From Zeimonas sp964538505 (GTDB lineage Bacteria > Pseudomonadota > Gammaproteobacteria > Burkholderiales > Burkholderiaceae_E), in the NCBI GenBank assembly GCA_964538505.1, contig CAZIDY010000006.1, positions 1-64,000 of the forward strand: 64,000 nt of DNA. Direction: 5' to 3'. The notes under the pieces were generated by a model. That model saw nothing but the letters and a program-made list of their open reading frames with translations. It was not told the origin of the DNA and made no database searches. A program made the position numbers and the translations under genes. Of this stretch, positions 51,732 to 59,367 are shown in pieces (position 1 is the stretch's first letter; every line of letters starts with the position of its first letter).

Positions 51732-53370
51732 GCACCAGCCTCCCGACCGGATCCCAGAAGCGCGCGGCACCCGCCCGCTGCGGGCCGAGACCGAGCGCCA
51801 TCGCGAGAACGTGCGCGACGAACACGAAATGGCCGATCGTCATCGCCGTGCCGGCAACGCTGCGCAGCTGCAGCCACGGCATCGTCAGCGTGACCGATTC
51901 CATGAACGGGCGCGCGGCATCGAGCATCGCGAGCCCCTGCAGCCAGCCGCCGATCGACAACCCGATCACGTAGACGAGACTGCCGAGCGCGGCGAGCCAG
52001 AAGTGCACGTCGATCAGGCGCGGATACGGCCATTCGCGCGCCAGCACGCGCGGCAGCATGAAATAGACGGCGCCGAACATCACCATCGAAACGAACGAGT
52101 ACATGCCGAGGTGCGCGTGCGCGACGGTGAAGTGCGTGAAGTGCGCCACTGCATTGACACTGCGCAGCGCCTCGAGCGAGCCCTCGACCGACGCCGCGAG
52201 GTACATCAGCCCGCCGAACATCATGAAGCGCAGCGTCGGCGACCAGCGCGCCAGGTGCATGCGGCCCCACAGCGTACCGCCCTGGTTGATCGTGAAGGCG
52301 ATCACCGGGATCACCATCATCACGCTCTGCACGATCGACAGCGTGGTGAGCCAGCCGGGCACCGGGCCGCCGATCAGGTGGTGCGCGCCGACCTGCGGAT
52401 AGAAGAACGCGAGCGTCCAGAAGCCGAGCAGCGACAGGTTGTACGAGCGGATCGGGCGCCCGATGATCTTCGGCAGGAAATAGTAGATGGCGCCGATGCT
52501 CACCGGCGTGAACCACAACCCGAGCGCGTTGTGCCCGTACCACCAGTTCATCGTCGCCTGCTGCACGCCGTAGTGCACGCCCGGCAGGTTCGCGACGAGA
52601 AAGAGCACGGCGATCCAGAACAACGCGGCACCGAAGTACCAGACGCTCACGTACAGGTGATCGACCTTGCGCTTCGCGAGCGTGAACAGCGCCGGCAGCG
52701 CCACCATCGCGAAGCCGGTGAAGATGAAGACGTCGATCTGCCACGGGATCTCGAGGAACTCCATCCCGTCCGACCATCCGGAGGCAACGGCACCGATGCC
52801 TGCAGCGACGCCGGCGTTGATGAAGGCGCCGCCGAGCATCGCCCAGCTCGCGCCGACCAGCCGCGTGCGCAGCAGTCGCGGCAGCAGCCAGACGATGACA
52901 GCGAGGCAGGCGTTCGACGACCAGCCGTAGATCACCGCGTTCAGGTGCACGGTACGCATGCGACCGAAGGTGAGCCAGGCGGCATCGACGAGCCAGTCGG
53001 GCTCGTGCAGCTTGATCGACGCGACGACCCCGGCGATCGAACCGACGAGCAGCCACAGGCAGGCGAAGAGAATGAAGAGGAAGACCGGAAACGCGCTGGA
53101 GCGGTCGGCGTCGATGCGCGCCTCGATCTGCGTGGCGTCGGTCGCCTCCGGCGGCGGCTCGAGCTGCGTCACCTGCGCCTGCAGCGCGTCATGGCGCTGG
53201 TCGCCGAGCGCGGGGTCGTCGGCGCGGCCGAGCTCGCCGCGCGCGAAGATCACGCTCGCCGCGGTCGGGTTCTCGACCAGCAGCCCCTTGCGCAACGACC
53301 AGATGAACGCGAACAGTCCGAGAATCGAAAGAACGAATGCCGCAAGCAGGCTGGCGACTGCGCTATCCAA
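51721..53370 (-). CDS. ccoN: cbb3-type oxidase catalytic subunit, CcoN-like with CcoS-like N-terminal extension
   Basis: 549 residues. Catalytic haem-copper subunit. Ligands visible by alignment with CcoN: H142 (haem b), H280 in WWYGH plus H330-H331 (CuB), H418 and H420 in AHAHLG (haem b3/b). The tyrosine cross-linked in C-type oxidases is retained at Y324, 44 residues after H280, and E396 is also kept, so oxygen rather than NO reduction is favoured. Residues 1-50 form an extra helix with FIWSLRKGLLVENPTAASVIF, very like the assembly protein CcoS, which is normally separate. The start is TTG, supported by AAAGGAG 6 nt upstream. No CcoP, CcoQ, CcoG/H/I. Confidence 0.9.
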   Translation of the reverse strand: MDSAVASLLAAFVLSILGLFAFIWSLRKGLLVENPTAASVIFARGELGRADDPALGDQRHDALQAQVTQLEPPPEATDATQIEARIDADRSSAFPVFLFILFACLWLLVGSIAGVVASIKLHEPDWLVDAAWLTFGRMRTVHLNAVIYGWSSNACLAVIVWLLPRLLRTRLVGASWAMLGGAFINAGVAAGIGAVASGWSDGMEFLEIPWQIDVFIFTGFAMVALPALFTLAKRKVDHLYVSVWYFGAALFWIAVLFLVANLPGVHYGVQQATMNWWYGHNALGLWFTPVSIGAIYYFLPKIIGRPIRSYNLSLLGFWTLAFFYPQVGAHHLIGGPVPGWLTTLSIVQSVMMVIPVIAFTINQGGTLWGRMHLARWSPTLRFMMFGGLMYLAASVEGSLEALRSVNAVAHFTHFTVAHAHLGMYSFVSMVMFGAVYFMLPRVLAREWPYPRLIDVHFWLAALGSLVYVIGLSIGGWLQGLAMLDAARPFMESVTLTMPWLQLRSVAGTAMTIGHFVFVAHVLAMALGLGPQRAGAARFWDPVGRLVHGK

Positions 53371-53386
53371 GTCTGTCTCCTTTGTT

Positions 53387-53482
53387 GAAGGAGAAGGGAG
53401 AAGGGGGAAGGGGAAAACCGCGATGCGAGACGTCGCGCGCCGGTTTTCCCCTTCTCCCTTCTCCCTTTCCCCTTCTCTTCTC
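53387..53482. repeat. Dispersed purine/pyrimidine inverted repeat, locus D
   Basis: Perfect 14-bp inverted repeat GAAGGGGAAAACCG (53407-53420) / CGGTTTTCCCCTTC (53441-53454), extended on both sides by GAAGGGA-type purine and matching pyrimidine tracts, around a 20-bp GC-rich centre. It lies between fdxA and the ccoN-like gene and would fold strongly in the transcript, so it may end or attenuate transcription from fdxA. Confidence 0.8.
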
Positions 53483-53485
53483 TTG

Positions 53486-53848
53486 TTACGCTGCCTGATC
53501 CTCGTTCGCCGCCTCGTCCTCGGCCCGCTCGTCGAGCATCTCGCGCTTGCCGGTCACGGTGCCCCAGCGTTCGGCGTCGGGCAGGGCGGCTTTCTTGCGC
53601 GAGATCACCGGCCACTTCTTCGCCAGCCAGGCGTTCAGCGCGAGGTATTCCTGCTGGTCGGAGGGGACATCCTCTTCCGCGTAGATCGCCTCGACCGGGC
53701 ACTCCGGAATGCAGACCGCGCAGTCGATACACTCGTCGGGATCGATGACGAGCATGTTCTTGCCGGCACGGAACGCGTCGGTAGGACAGACATCGACACA
53801 GTCGGTGTGTTTGCAGGCGATGCAGGCCTCGGTGACGACATGGGTCAT
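53486..53848 (-). CDS. fdxA: Seven-iron ferredoxin FdxA
   Basis: 120 residues. N-terminal 3Fe-4S/4Fe-4S region with CIACKHTDCVDVCP and CIDCAVCIPECPVEA, followed by a C-terminal helical extension, as in FdxA-type ferredoxins (107-120 residues). Low-potential electron carrier in the cytoplasm. First gene of the minus-strand directon leading into the cbb3-like oxidase, although the locus D hairpin separates them. A TTGACA-type promoter with an NsrR-like operator lies upstream, so NO may control it. Confidence 0.95.
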   Translation of the reverse strand: MTHVVTEACIACKHTDCVDVCPTDAFRAGKNMLVIDPDECIDCAVCIPECPVEAIYAEEDVPSDQQEYLALNAWLAKKWPVISRKKAALPDAERWGTVTGKREMLDERAEDEAANEDQAA

Positions 53849-53877
53849 CTCTCGTGCACTCCGGGTCGGGTCGTCTA

Positions 53878-53925
53878 AAGATCGATCTTAGGTGAATCTT
53901 ATTCTTCGACTGTGCCGATTGTCAA
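53878..53925 (-). promoter_or_regulatory. Sigma-70 promoter with overlapping NsrR-like operator, head of fdxA-oxidase directon
   Basis: On the minus strand a perfect -35 TTGACA (53925-53920) is followed after 18 bp by TAAGAT (53901-53896). A 23-bp dyad from 53878 to 53900 overlaps the -10: half sites AAGATCGATCT and AAGATTCACCT around one central base. Each matches the NsrR half site AAGATGYATTT at about 8 of 11 positions, and the total length equals the known operator. The inner part AAGATCGATCTT is also a perfect 12-bp palindrome. Predicted transcript start about 40 nt ahead of fdxA. Confidence 0.55.
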
Positions 53926-53967
53926 ACGTCTGCGATAGTCCCCATCGATCGACGACTTCCGGAGTCG

Positions 53968-54993
53968 ATGCCCGTGCGCGTACAGCAGATCGTCGGTGAC
54001 TGGGGCCTTGAGCACGTCGAGCGCGGCGAGCGCCCCGAGCCCGAGGTGCGGCGCGGTGAGGTGGTGCTGCGAATGCTCGCGTCGTCGCTGAACTATCGCG
54101 ACCTCGTCGTGCTCGACCGGGGCTATGGAGCGAGAACGGGAACGCTGCCGCTCATCCCGTTGTCCGACGGCGTGGGCGAGGTGGTCGCGGCAGGCGACGA
54201 GGTCGATCGCGTCGCCATCGGCGATCGCGTATGCCCGACCTTCTTCCGCGACTGGATCGGTGGCGAACCCGATGCCTCGCGCCTGGCAGGCTCGCTCGGC
54301 GGACCGCTCGACGGAACGATGTGCGAGTACATGCGCGTGCCGCAGGAGGCGGTCGTGCGCGTGCCTTCGACGCTCGACGACGAGCAGGCCGCATCGCTTC
54401 CGTGCGCGGCATTGACGGCATGGAGCGCGCTTGCAGAACTCGGCACGATCCGACCGGGCGAGCACGTGCTCGTGCAGGGTTCCGGCGGCGTGTCGCTGTT
54501 CGCGCTGCAGTTCGCTTTGCTCTTCGGCGCGCGCGTCACGGTGATCTCGTCGAGCGACGAGAAGATCGAGCGGATGCGCGCGATGGGCGCACAGGCGGCG
54601 GTGAACTACCGCCGCACGCCCGAATGGGCGAAAGCCGCGCAGGAGACCACCGACGGGCGCGGCTTCGACCACATCGTCGAGGTCGGCGGCGAGAAGACGC
54701 TTCCGCAATCGCTACGCTGCATCCGGCCCGGCGGAACGATCTCGATGATCGGCGTGCTGAGCGGCGCGGCGATCGCCGGTTCGATCGGACACGTCGTGAC
54801 ACGCGCGGTGCGACTGCAGGGCATCACGGTGGGCCATCGTGACGGCTTCGAAGCGATGTGCCGCGCCATCGAGCAGCACCGCATCGCACCGGTCGTCGAT
54901 CGCATCTTCGCCTTCGACGAGCTGGTCGACGCGTATCGCCATCTGCGCAGCGGTCAGCATTTCGGCAAGGTCTGCCTCTCGCATCGCGCCTGA
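53968..54993 (+). CDS. Zinc-independent MDR-family NADPH oxidoreductase (quinone reductase-like)
   Basis: 341 residues, medium-chain dehydrogenase/reductase fold. SLNYRDLVVLDRGYG and IPLSDGVGEVVAAGDEVDR in the N-terminal catalytic domain; cofactor loop VLVQGSGGVSLFALQFA in place of a zinc-ADH loop; no structural zinc cysteines, so it is a reductase-type (quinone or enoyl) enzyme that probably uses NADPH. Divergent from fdxA across 119 bp. GGAG precedes the ATG closely. Exact substrate unknown. Confidence 0.88.
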   Translation: MPVRVQQIVGDWGLEHVERGERPEPEVRRGEVVLRMLASSLNYRDLVVLDRGYGARTGTLPLIPLSDGVGEVVAAGDEVDRVAIGDRVCPTFFRDWIGGEPDASRLAGSLGGPLDGTMCEYMRVPQEAVVRVPSTLDDEQAASLPCAALTAWSALAELGTIRPGEHVLVQGSGGVSLFALQFALLFGARVTVISSSDEKIERMRAMGAQAAVNYRRTPEWAKAAQETTDGRGFDHIVEVGGEKTLPQSLRCIRPGGTISMIGVLSGAAIAGSIGHVVTRAVRLQGITVGHRDGFEAMCRAIEQHRIAPVVDRIFAFDELVDAYRHLRSGQHFGKVCLSHRA

Positions 54994-55174
54994 CCCGTTT
55001 GCGCTTTCTTCAGGGTCAGCTATCGCAGGTGCACAGCATCTCGCTTGCGGCAAGACGTTCCAGCGTGCGGGTAATGCTTGCCTCTTCGCGCTACGCGAAG
55101 GGCGGGTATGGGCATTGCATTTTCCAGAGTTCGGACCGGGACACAGCCCGGCACAAACGAAGGAGCATGTATCC
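54994..55174 (+). other. 181-bp upstream region of the PRC-barrel gene
   Basis: Contains a perfect 7-bp hairpin CTTCGCG-CTA-CGCGAAG (55084-55100), and a weak sigma-54-like match GGGTATGGGCATTGCA (55104-55119; GG-N10-GC, but the conserved C after GG is T). AGGAG at 55161-55165 is the likely ribosome-binding site. No gene seen. Confidence 0.4.
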
Positions 55175-56425
55175 ATGAGCCCGAAAAGCAGACATCTGAT
55201 CTCGACGGGCGTGCTGTTCTCCGCACTGGCTTTCGCCGGTGCCACGTACGCTCAATCGAGCAGCACGTCGACCCCCAGCAGCGATCGCGCTGCATCCGCG
55301 CAGAGCACGCAATCGCAGAGCGAACCTTCCGGTCACGCATCGACGAGCAGCGCAGGAAGCAGCTCGACGAAACAGTCGACCACCGCGACGCCGCCTTCGA
55401 GCGCGGCAGCGCAATCCGGCGGATCGCAGACGGCAGGCGGCAGCCCCGAGCGCTCCGACATGAAGGCTTCGCAGTCGAGCGGATCGACGGCAACATCCGG
55501 TGCCGACACGCAACGCGCGCAGGCGAGCGGCAGCAGCACCGACCGCACGACGAGCGCAGCCAGCGCTTCCTCGCAGGGGCACGCATTGCGCGCGAGCAAG
55601 GTGATCGGCGCCGACGTCGAGAACGCCAAGGGCGACGACATCGGCGAGATCAAGGACATGGTGGTCGACACGCAGAGCGAACGTGTCCGCTATGTCGTGC
55701 TGTCTCACGGCGGCATCCTCGGCATCGGCGACAAGCTCTTCGCCTACCCGATGTCGATGGTCGAGACCACCCGCAGCGACGACGACAACAGGTTCGTCAT
55801 GAACGTGGACAAGGAGCGACTCGAGAACGCACCGGGCTTCGACAAGGACAAGTGGCCCGACTTCGCCGACGCGAAGTACACCAGCGAGATCGACCGCTAC
55901 TACGGAGCCGAGAGCGCGACGCGCGCCGACGGCGAGAAGCCGGCACACGTGGTTCGTGCGAGCGAGCTGATCGGCAAGAACTTCGAGGACCGCCAGGGCA
56001 ACGATGCCGGCGAGATCGACGACCTGATCGTCGATTCGTCGAGCGGACGCGTCGCCTATGCCATCGCCGATCTCGACGACGACTGGAACAAGCAGGCCGA
56101 CGGCAAGCTGGTCGCGATTCCGCTGAAGGAGTTCGCGATGAGCGGCGACGACAAGGACAAACTGGTGATCCAGAGCTCGGGCGACAGCATCGACACGTCG
56201 CGTTCGTTCGCCGAAAACCAGTGGCCGGACCTCGACGATCCGATGTGGAGAGCTTCGGGCGCGAGCAGCAGTGCCACGAGCCCGCGCAGCGACGCTTCGA
56301 GCGCGTCGAGCCAGCGCAGCGATGTAGCGGCGAACATGGCGACGCAGCAGAGCGACGCCACCTCTCCGGCCGCACCGAGCCGCGGCGCCTCGGCGTCGGG
56401 CTCGACGCAAGGCAGCGCCCGCTGA
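55175..56425 (+). CDS. Secreted protein with two PRC-barrel domains and Ser-rich tails
   Basis: 416 residues. Signal peptide (MSPKSRHLISTGVLFSALAF, cleavage near AYA), then a Ser/Thr/Gln/Ala-rich low-complexity segment to about 140. Two PRC-barrel domains follow: ASKVIGADVENAKGDDIGEI...VVLSHGGILGIGDKLFAYP and ASELIGKNFEDRQGNDAGEI...; a second Ser-rich tail closes the protein. PRC barrels in secreted proteins of Burkholderiales are common but poorly understood, often stress- or stationary-phase-related. AGGAG lies 9 nt ahead of the ATG. A strong terminator follows directly. Confidence 0.88.
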   Translation: MSPKSRHLISTGVLFSALAFAGATYAQSSSTSTPSSDRAASAQSTQSQSEPSGHASTSSAGSSSTKQSTTATPPSSAAAQSGGSQTAGGSPERSDMKASQSSGSTATSGADTQRAQASGSSTDRTTSAASASSQGHALRASKVIGADVENAKGDDIGEIKDMVVDTQSERVRYVVLSHGGILGIGDKLFAYPMSMVETTRSDDDNRFVMNVDKERLENAPGFDKDKWPDFADAKYTSEIDRYYGAESATRADGEKPAHVVRASELIGKNFEDRQGNDAGEIDDLIVDSSSGRVAYAIADLDDDWNKQADGKLVAIPLKEFAMSGDDKDKLVIQSSGDSIDTSRSFAENQWPDLDDPMWRASGASSSATSPRSDASSASSQRSDVAANMATQQSDATSPAAPSRGASASGSTQGSAR

Positions 56426-56451
56426 TCGATCCCTCGACAGCGCCTCGCACG

Positions 56452-56480
56452 ACGGCTGCCGGAAACGGCAGCCGTTTTTT
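56452..56480 (+). terminator. Intrinsic terminator after the PRC-barrel gene
   Basis: 10-bp stem ACGGCTGCCG / CGGCAGCCGT with a GAAA tetraloop, followed by a T tract. Located 27 bp after the stop codon; a textbook Rho-independent terminator and the clearest in the window. Confidence 0.9.
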
Positions 56481-56496
56481 CTCGTACCATTCACCG

Positions 56497-57300
56497 ATGA
56501 GCACCGTCCTTCATGAAATCGATTCGCGCGGAGTCGTCACGCTCACGCTGAATCGTCCGGAGCTGAACAACGCCTACGACGACGAGCTGGTCTCGGGCGT
56601 GCTCGCCGCGCTCGACGCACTTGCAGGCGTGCACGAGCTGCGCGCGATCGTCGTGCAGGCCGCAGGCCGGCACTTCCAGGCGGGCGCCGACCTCGGCTGG
56701 CTCGCGCGCGTCGCCGCGCAGTCATCCGAGGTCAACGTCGACGCGTCGCGTCGAACGGCGCTGCTCGTTCATCGGCTGAACACATTGCCGGTCCCGACGG
56801 TCGCGCTCGTACAGGGCGCGTGCTTCGGCGGCGGTACCGGAATCCTCGCCGCCTGCGACATCGTCATCGCCGCGTCGAACGCGCTGTTCGCGATCGCCGA
56901 ATCGCGCTGGGGCCTGATCGCCGGCATCATCATCCCGCAGCTCGCCGACGCGATCGGCGTGCGCCAGCTGCGGCGCTACGCGCTCACCGGAGAACGATTC
57001 GACGCAAACGAAGCGCTTCGCATCGGCCTCGTCCACGAGGTCGTCGCGCCGGCTGTGCTGCAGGAGACCGGCGCACGCATCGTCGACAAGCTGCTGCAGA
57101 ACGCTCCCGAGGCCACGTCGCAGACGAAGGCGGTCGTGCTCGAGCAGGCGCGCGGCGACCTTTCGTCGCAAACCTTCGAGCGACTCGTGCGGCAGCACGC
57201 AGCGCGGCGCCAGTCGGACGAAGCGGCAGAGGGCTTCGAGTCGTTCCGCGAGAAGCGCGACGCACGCTGGTATCCGGGCAAGCCGCCCACCGAAACCTGA
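56497..57300 (+). CDS. Enoyl-CoA hydratase/isomerase family protein
   Basis: 267 residues, crotonase fold. VVTLTLNRPELNNAYDDELV, HFQAGADLGWL (first oxyanion-hole backbone), VQGACFGGGTGILAACDIVI (second) and ESRWGLIAGIIIPQL with the catalytic Glu. The Glu at the second catalytic position appears absent or shifted (ALFAIAESRWG), as in methylglutaconyl-CoA hydratase-like members. Substrate unknown; acyl-CoA chemistry fits the neighbouring genes (IcmF, HBD). Begins 17 bp after the upstream terminator. Confidence 0.9.
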   Translation: MSTVLHEIDSRGVVTLTLNRPELNNAYDDELVSGVLAALDALAGVHELRAIVVQAAGRHFQAGADLGWLARVAAQSSEVNVDASRRTALLVHRLNTLPVPTVALVQGACFGGGTGILAACDIVIAASNALFAIAESRWGLIAGIIIPQLADAIGVRQLRRYALTGERFDANEALRIGLVHEVVAPAVLQETGARIVDKLLQNAPEATSQTKAVVLEQARGDLSSQTFERLVRQHAARRQSDEAAEGFESFREKRDARWYPGKPPTET

Positions 57301-57304
57301 GAAC

Positions 57305-58426
57305 TCAGGCGTCGCCCCAGACCTCCCGCGCGGTCTCGAGAACGAGCGCGAGCTTGGCGCGCTGTGCCTCGACTGCGATCGCGTTTCCGTGCACCGTCGA
57401 CGAGAAGCCGCATTGCGGCGACAGGCACAGCTGGTCGACCGGTGCATAATTCGCGGCCTCGTCGATGCGTCGCTTGAGCGCGTCCTTCGACTCGAGCTCG
57501 CCAAGCTTCGTGGTGACGAGCCCGAGCACGACGATCTTGCCTTTCGGCAGGTGGCGCAGCGGCTTGAAGTCGCCCGAGCGTGCATCGTCGTACTCGAGGA
57601 AGTAGGCGTCGACGTTCATCTCGGAGAGCAGCGCCTGCGCGACCGGCTCGTAGCCGCCCTGCGCAGCCCACGTGCTCTTGAAGTTGCCACGGCACAGGTG
57701 CACGGCGAGCGTCATGCCGGCGGGCTTGTGCTCGACGACCCGGTTGATGAAGCCCGCGTAGCGGTGCGGCAGCTCGTCGGGATCGTCTCCACGCATCCGG
57801 GCGGCCTCGCGCATGCGGTCATCGCACAGGTACGCGAGATTGGTGTCGTCCATCTGCACGTAACGGCAACCCGCGTCGTACAGCGAGCGCAGCTCGTCGC
57901 CGTAGGCACGCGCGACGTCGTCGTAGAACAGCGGGTCGAGCTCGGGATAATGCTCGCGGCTGATGCCTGCACGCCCGCCGCGGAAGTGCAGCATCGTCGG
58001 CGACGGAATGCAGACCTTCGACACGTGGCCTGCCGAGACACGGCTCTTCAGGTATTCGAAGTCGGCGCGCTGGATGTCCTTCACGTGCCGCACCTTGTCG
58101 ACGACGCGGATCACCGGCGGCGCCAGCTCCTCGGTGCCGTCGGGCTTCTTCACGGTGACCGGGATGTCGGTCTTCACTCCGCCGAGCTGCTCGAGGAAAT
58201 CGATGTGAAAGTACGTGCGGCGGAACTCGCCGTCGGTGACGCTCTTCAGTCCGACGTCTTCCTGGAACTTCACGATCTCGGCGATGGCCTTGTCCTCGAC
58301 CGCGCGCAGCTGCAGCGGCGTGATCTCGCCGCTCGCCGCCTGCGAGCGCGCGTCGAGCAGGTACTTCGGCCGAAGGAAGCTGCCCACGTGATCGGCACGA
58401 AATGGGGGCGTAGTCCGTGCGCTCAT
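57305..58426 (-). CDS. Cobalamin-independent methionine synthase-like (MetE C-terminal family) protein
   Basis: 373 residues. TIM-barrel of the MetE/UROD superfamily: FRADHVGSFLRP at the start, SVTDGEFRRTYFHIDFLEQL, RGGRAGISREHYPELDPLFY, and the zinc-binding set HLCRGN and LCLSPQCGFSS. About half the length of MetE (no N-terminal domain), so it is of the YxjG/YxjH type, a methyltransferase whose methyl donor is not settled. Convergent with the enoyl-CoA hydratase gene (4 bp gap). Confidence 0.9.
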   Translation of the reverse strand: MSARTTPPFRADHVGSFLRPKYLLDARSQAASGEITPLQLRAVEDKAIAEIVKFQEDVGLKSVTDGEFRRTYFHIDFLEQLGGVKTDIPVTVKKPDGTEELAPPVIRVVDKVRHVKDIQRADFEYLKSRVSAGHVSKVCIPSPTMLHFRGGRAGISREHYPELDPLFYDDVARAYGDELRSLYDAGCRYVQMDDTNLAYLCDDRMREAARMRGDDPDELPHRYAGFINRVVEHKPAGMTLAVHLCRGNFKSTWAAQGGYEPVAQALLSEMNVDAYFLEYDDARSGDFKPLRHLPKGKIVVLGLVTTKLGELESKDALKRRIDEAANYAPVDQLCLSPQCGFSSTVHGNAIAVEAQRAKLALVLETAREVWGDA

Positions 58427-58617
58427 CTGCGTTCTCCTCGTGTTCTTCGTTGCCGCCCGGATCGTAGAGCGTAGCGCGAATCACCCGGATCCGAACAGGG
58501 AAAGGCGGGTCACGGGCCAGGCCGCACGCCGGAGCGAGCATCGTCCTTCCGGCCGATAGCGTGCGGCAGTAGACTGGATCAGGCTTTCCGACGAGAACCG
58601 GCGCACGCCGGCACGCC

Positions 58618-59202
58618 ATGAACGCGAAGCTCGAGCCCCTCCGGCACCGCCTCAGCATCGATGACTACGAACGCATGGGCGAGGCGGGCATCTTCCCGCC
58701 CGACAGCCGTATCGAGCTGATCGACGGGGAACTGATCGACATGCCTCCGATCGGCAGCGGGCACGCATCGACGACGAATCGCCTGAACCGCCTGCTCGTG
58801 CTGCGCGCAGGCGACCGCGCGATCGTCTCGCCCGGGAATCCGGTACGTCTGCCACCCTGGTCGATGCCGCAGCCCGACCTGATGCTGCTGCGTCCGCGCC
58901 GCGACGAATACGCCACGCGGCACCCCGATGCCGGCGATGTGCTGCTTGCGATCGAGGTCGGCGATTCCACGCTGCGTTTCGACCTCGGCAGGAAGGCGCG
59001 CCTCTACGCGGCCGACGGCGTCGTCGAGTACTGGGTCGTCGACGTCGGCGCACGCCGTCTGCACGTCCATCGGGACCCGTCCGGCGGCGTGTGGAACGAG
59101 GTGCAAGTGCTCCACCCGCCTTTCTCGGTCGCGCCGCTCGCGCTGCCCGAGCTGACGATCGAATCGAAGGAACTGTGGCCGGATACTGACCTGAAAACCT
59201 GA
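58618..59202 (+). CDS. Uma2-family (DUF820) predicted endonuclease
   Basis: 194 residues. PD-(D/E)xK-type fold: RIELIDGELIDMPPIGSGHA, MPQPDLMLLRPRRDEY (catalytic Asp), LLAIEVGDSTLRFDLGRKAR (Glu and Lys region), YAADGVVEYWVVDVGARRLH. Uma2 proteins are abundant in Cyanobacteria and scattered in Proteobacteria, and several are mobile or toxin-like; no partner, restriction gene or defence island is visible here. Composition is a little less GC-rich than its neighbours. Confidence 0.87.
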   Translation: MNAKLEPLRHRLSIDDYERMGEAGIFPPDSRIELIDGELIDMPPIGSGHASTTNRLNRLLVLRAGDRAIVSPGNPVRLPPWSMPQPDLMLLRPRRDEYATRHPDAGDVLLAIEVGDSTLRFDLGRKARLYAADGVVEYWVVDVGARRLHVHRDPSGGVWNEVQVLHPPFSVAPLALPELTIESKELWPDTDLKT

Positions 59203-59313
59203 ATTGCATTCAGTCGCCGATCAGTCGCGGAACAGATGAAAGTGTCGACATGCTTTACAGGGCCATTGATAGACCCGGTTCTAAATAATTGATTTTCCGG
59301 TGTGCTTCTTTAT

Positions 59314-59329
59314 CGGCCCGATCCTTGCT
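59314..59329 (+). promoter_or_regulatory. Sigma-54-type promoter before the first PEP-CTERM gene
   Basis: CGGCCCGATCCTTGCT matches TGGCAYR-N4-TTGCW at 14 of 16 positions with exact GG-N10-GC spacing. Predicted start near 59340, 28 nt before the TTG codon and 13 nt before the competing ATG. PEP-CTERM genes in related bacteria are known to depend on RpoN and PrsR-type activators. Confidence 0.55.
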
Positions 59330-59367
59330 TCCGTGTCGGGACACGCCGATCGATGCGGAGAGGAGCC

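Noticed and set aside
51721..53370. CcoN-like subunit as a nitric oxide reductase (because of NsrR)
   Set aside because: The cross-link tyrosine (Y324, 44 residues after the CuB histidine H280), all CuB and haem histidines and E396 match oxygen-reducing cbb3 enzymes. NO reduction as a side activity remains possible.
55104..55119. Sigma-54 promoter for the PRC-barrel gene
   Set aside because: Spacing is right but the conserved C after GG is missing; such matches are expected by chance in GC-rich DNA. Kept only as a note.
58618..59202. Defence system around the Uma2 endonuclease
   Set aside because: No methylase, antitoxin, helicase partner or mobile-element features next to it.
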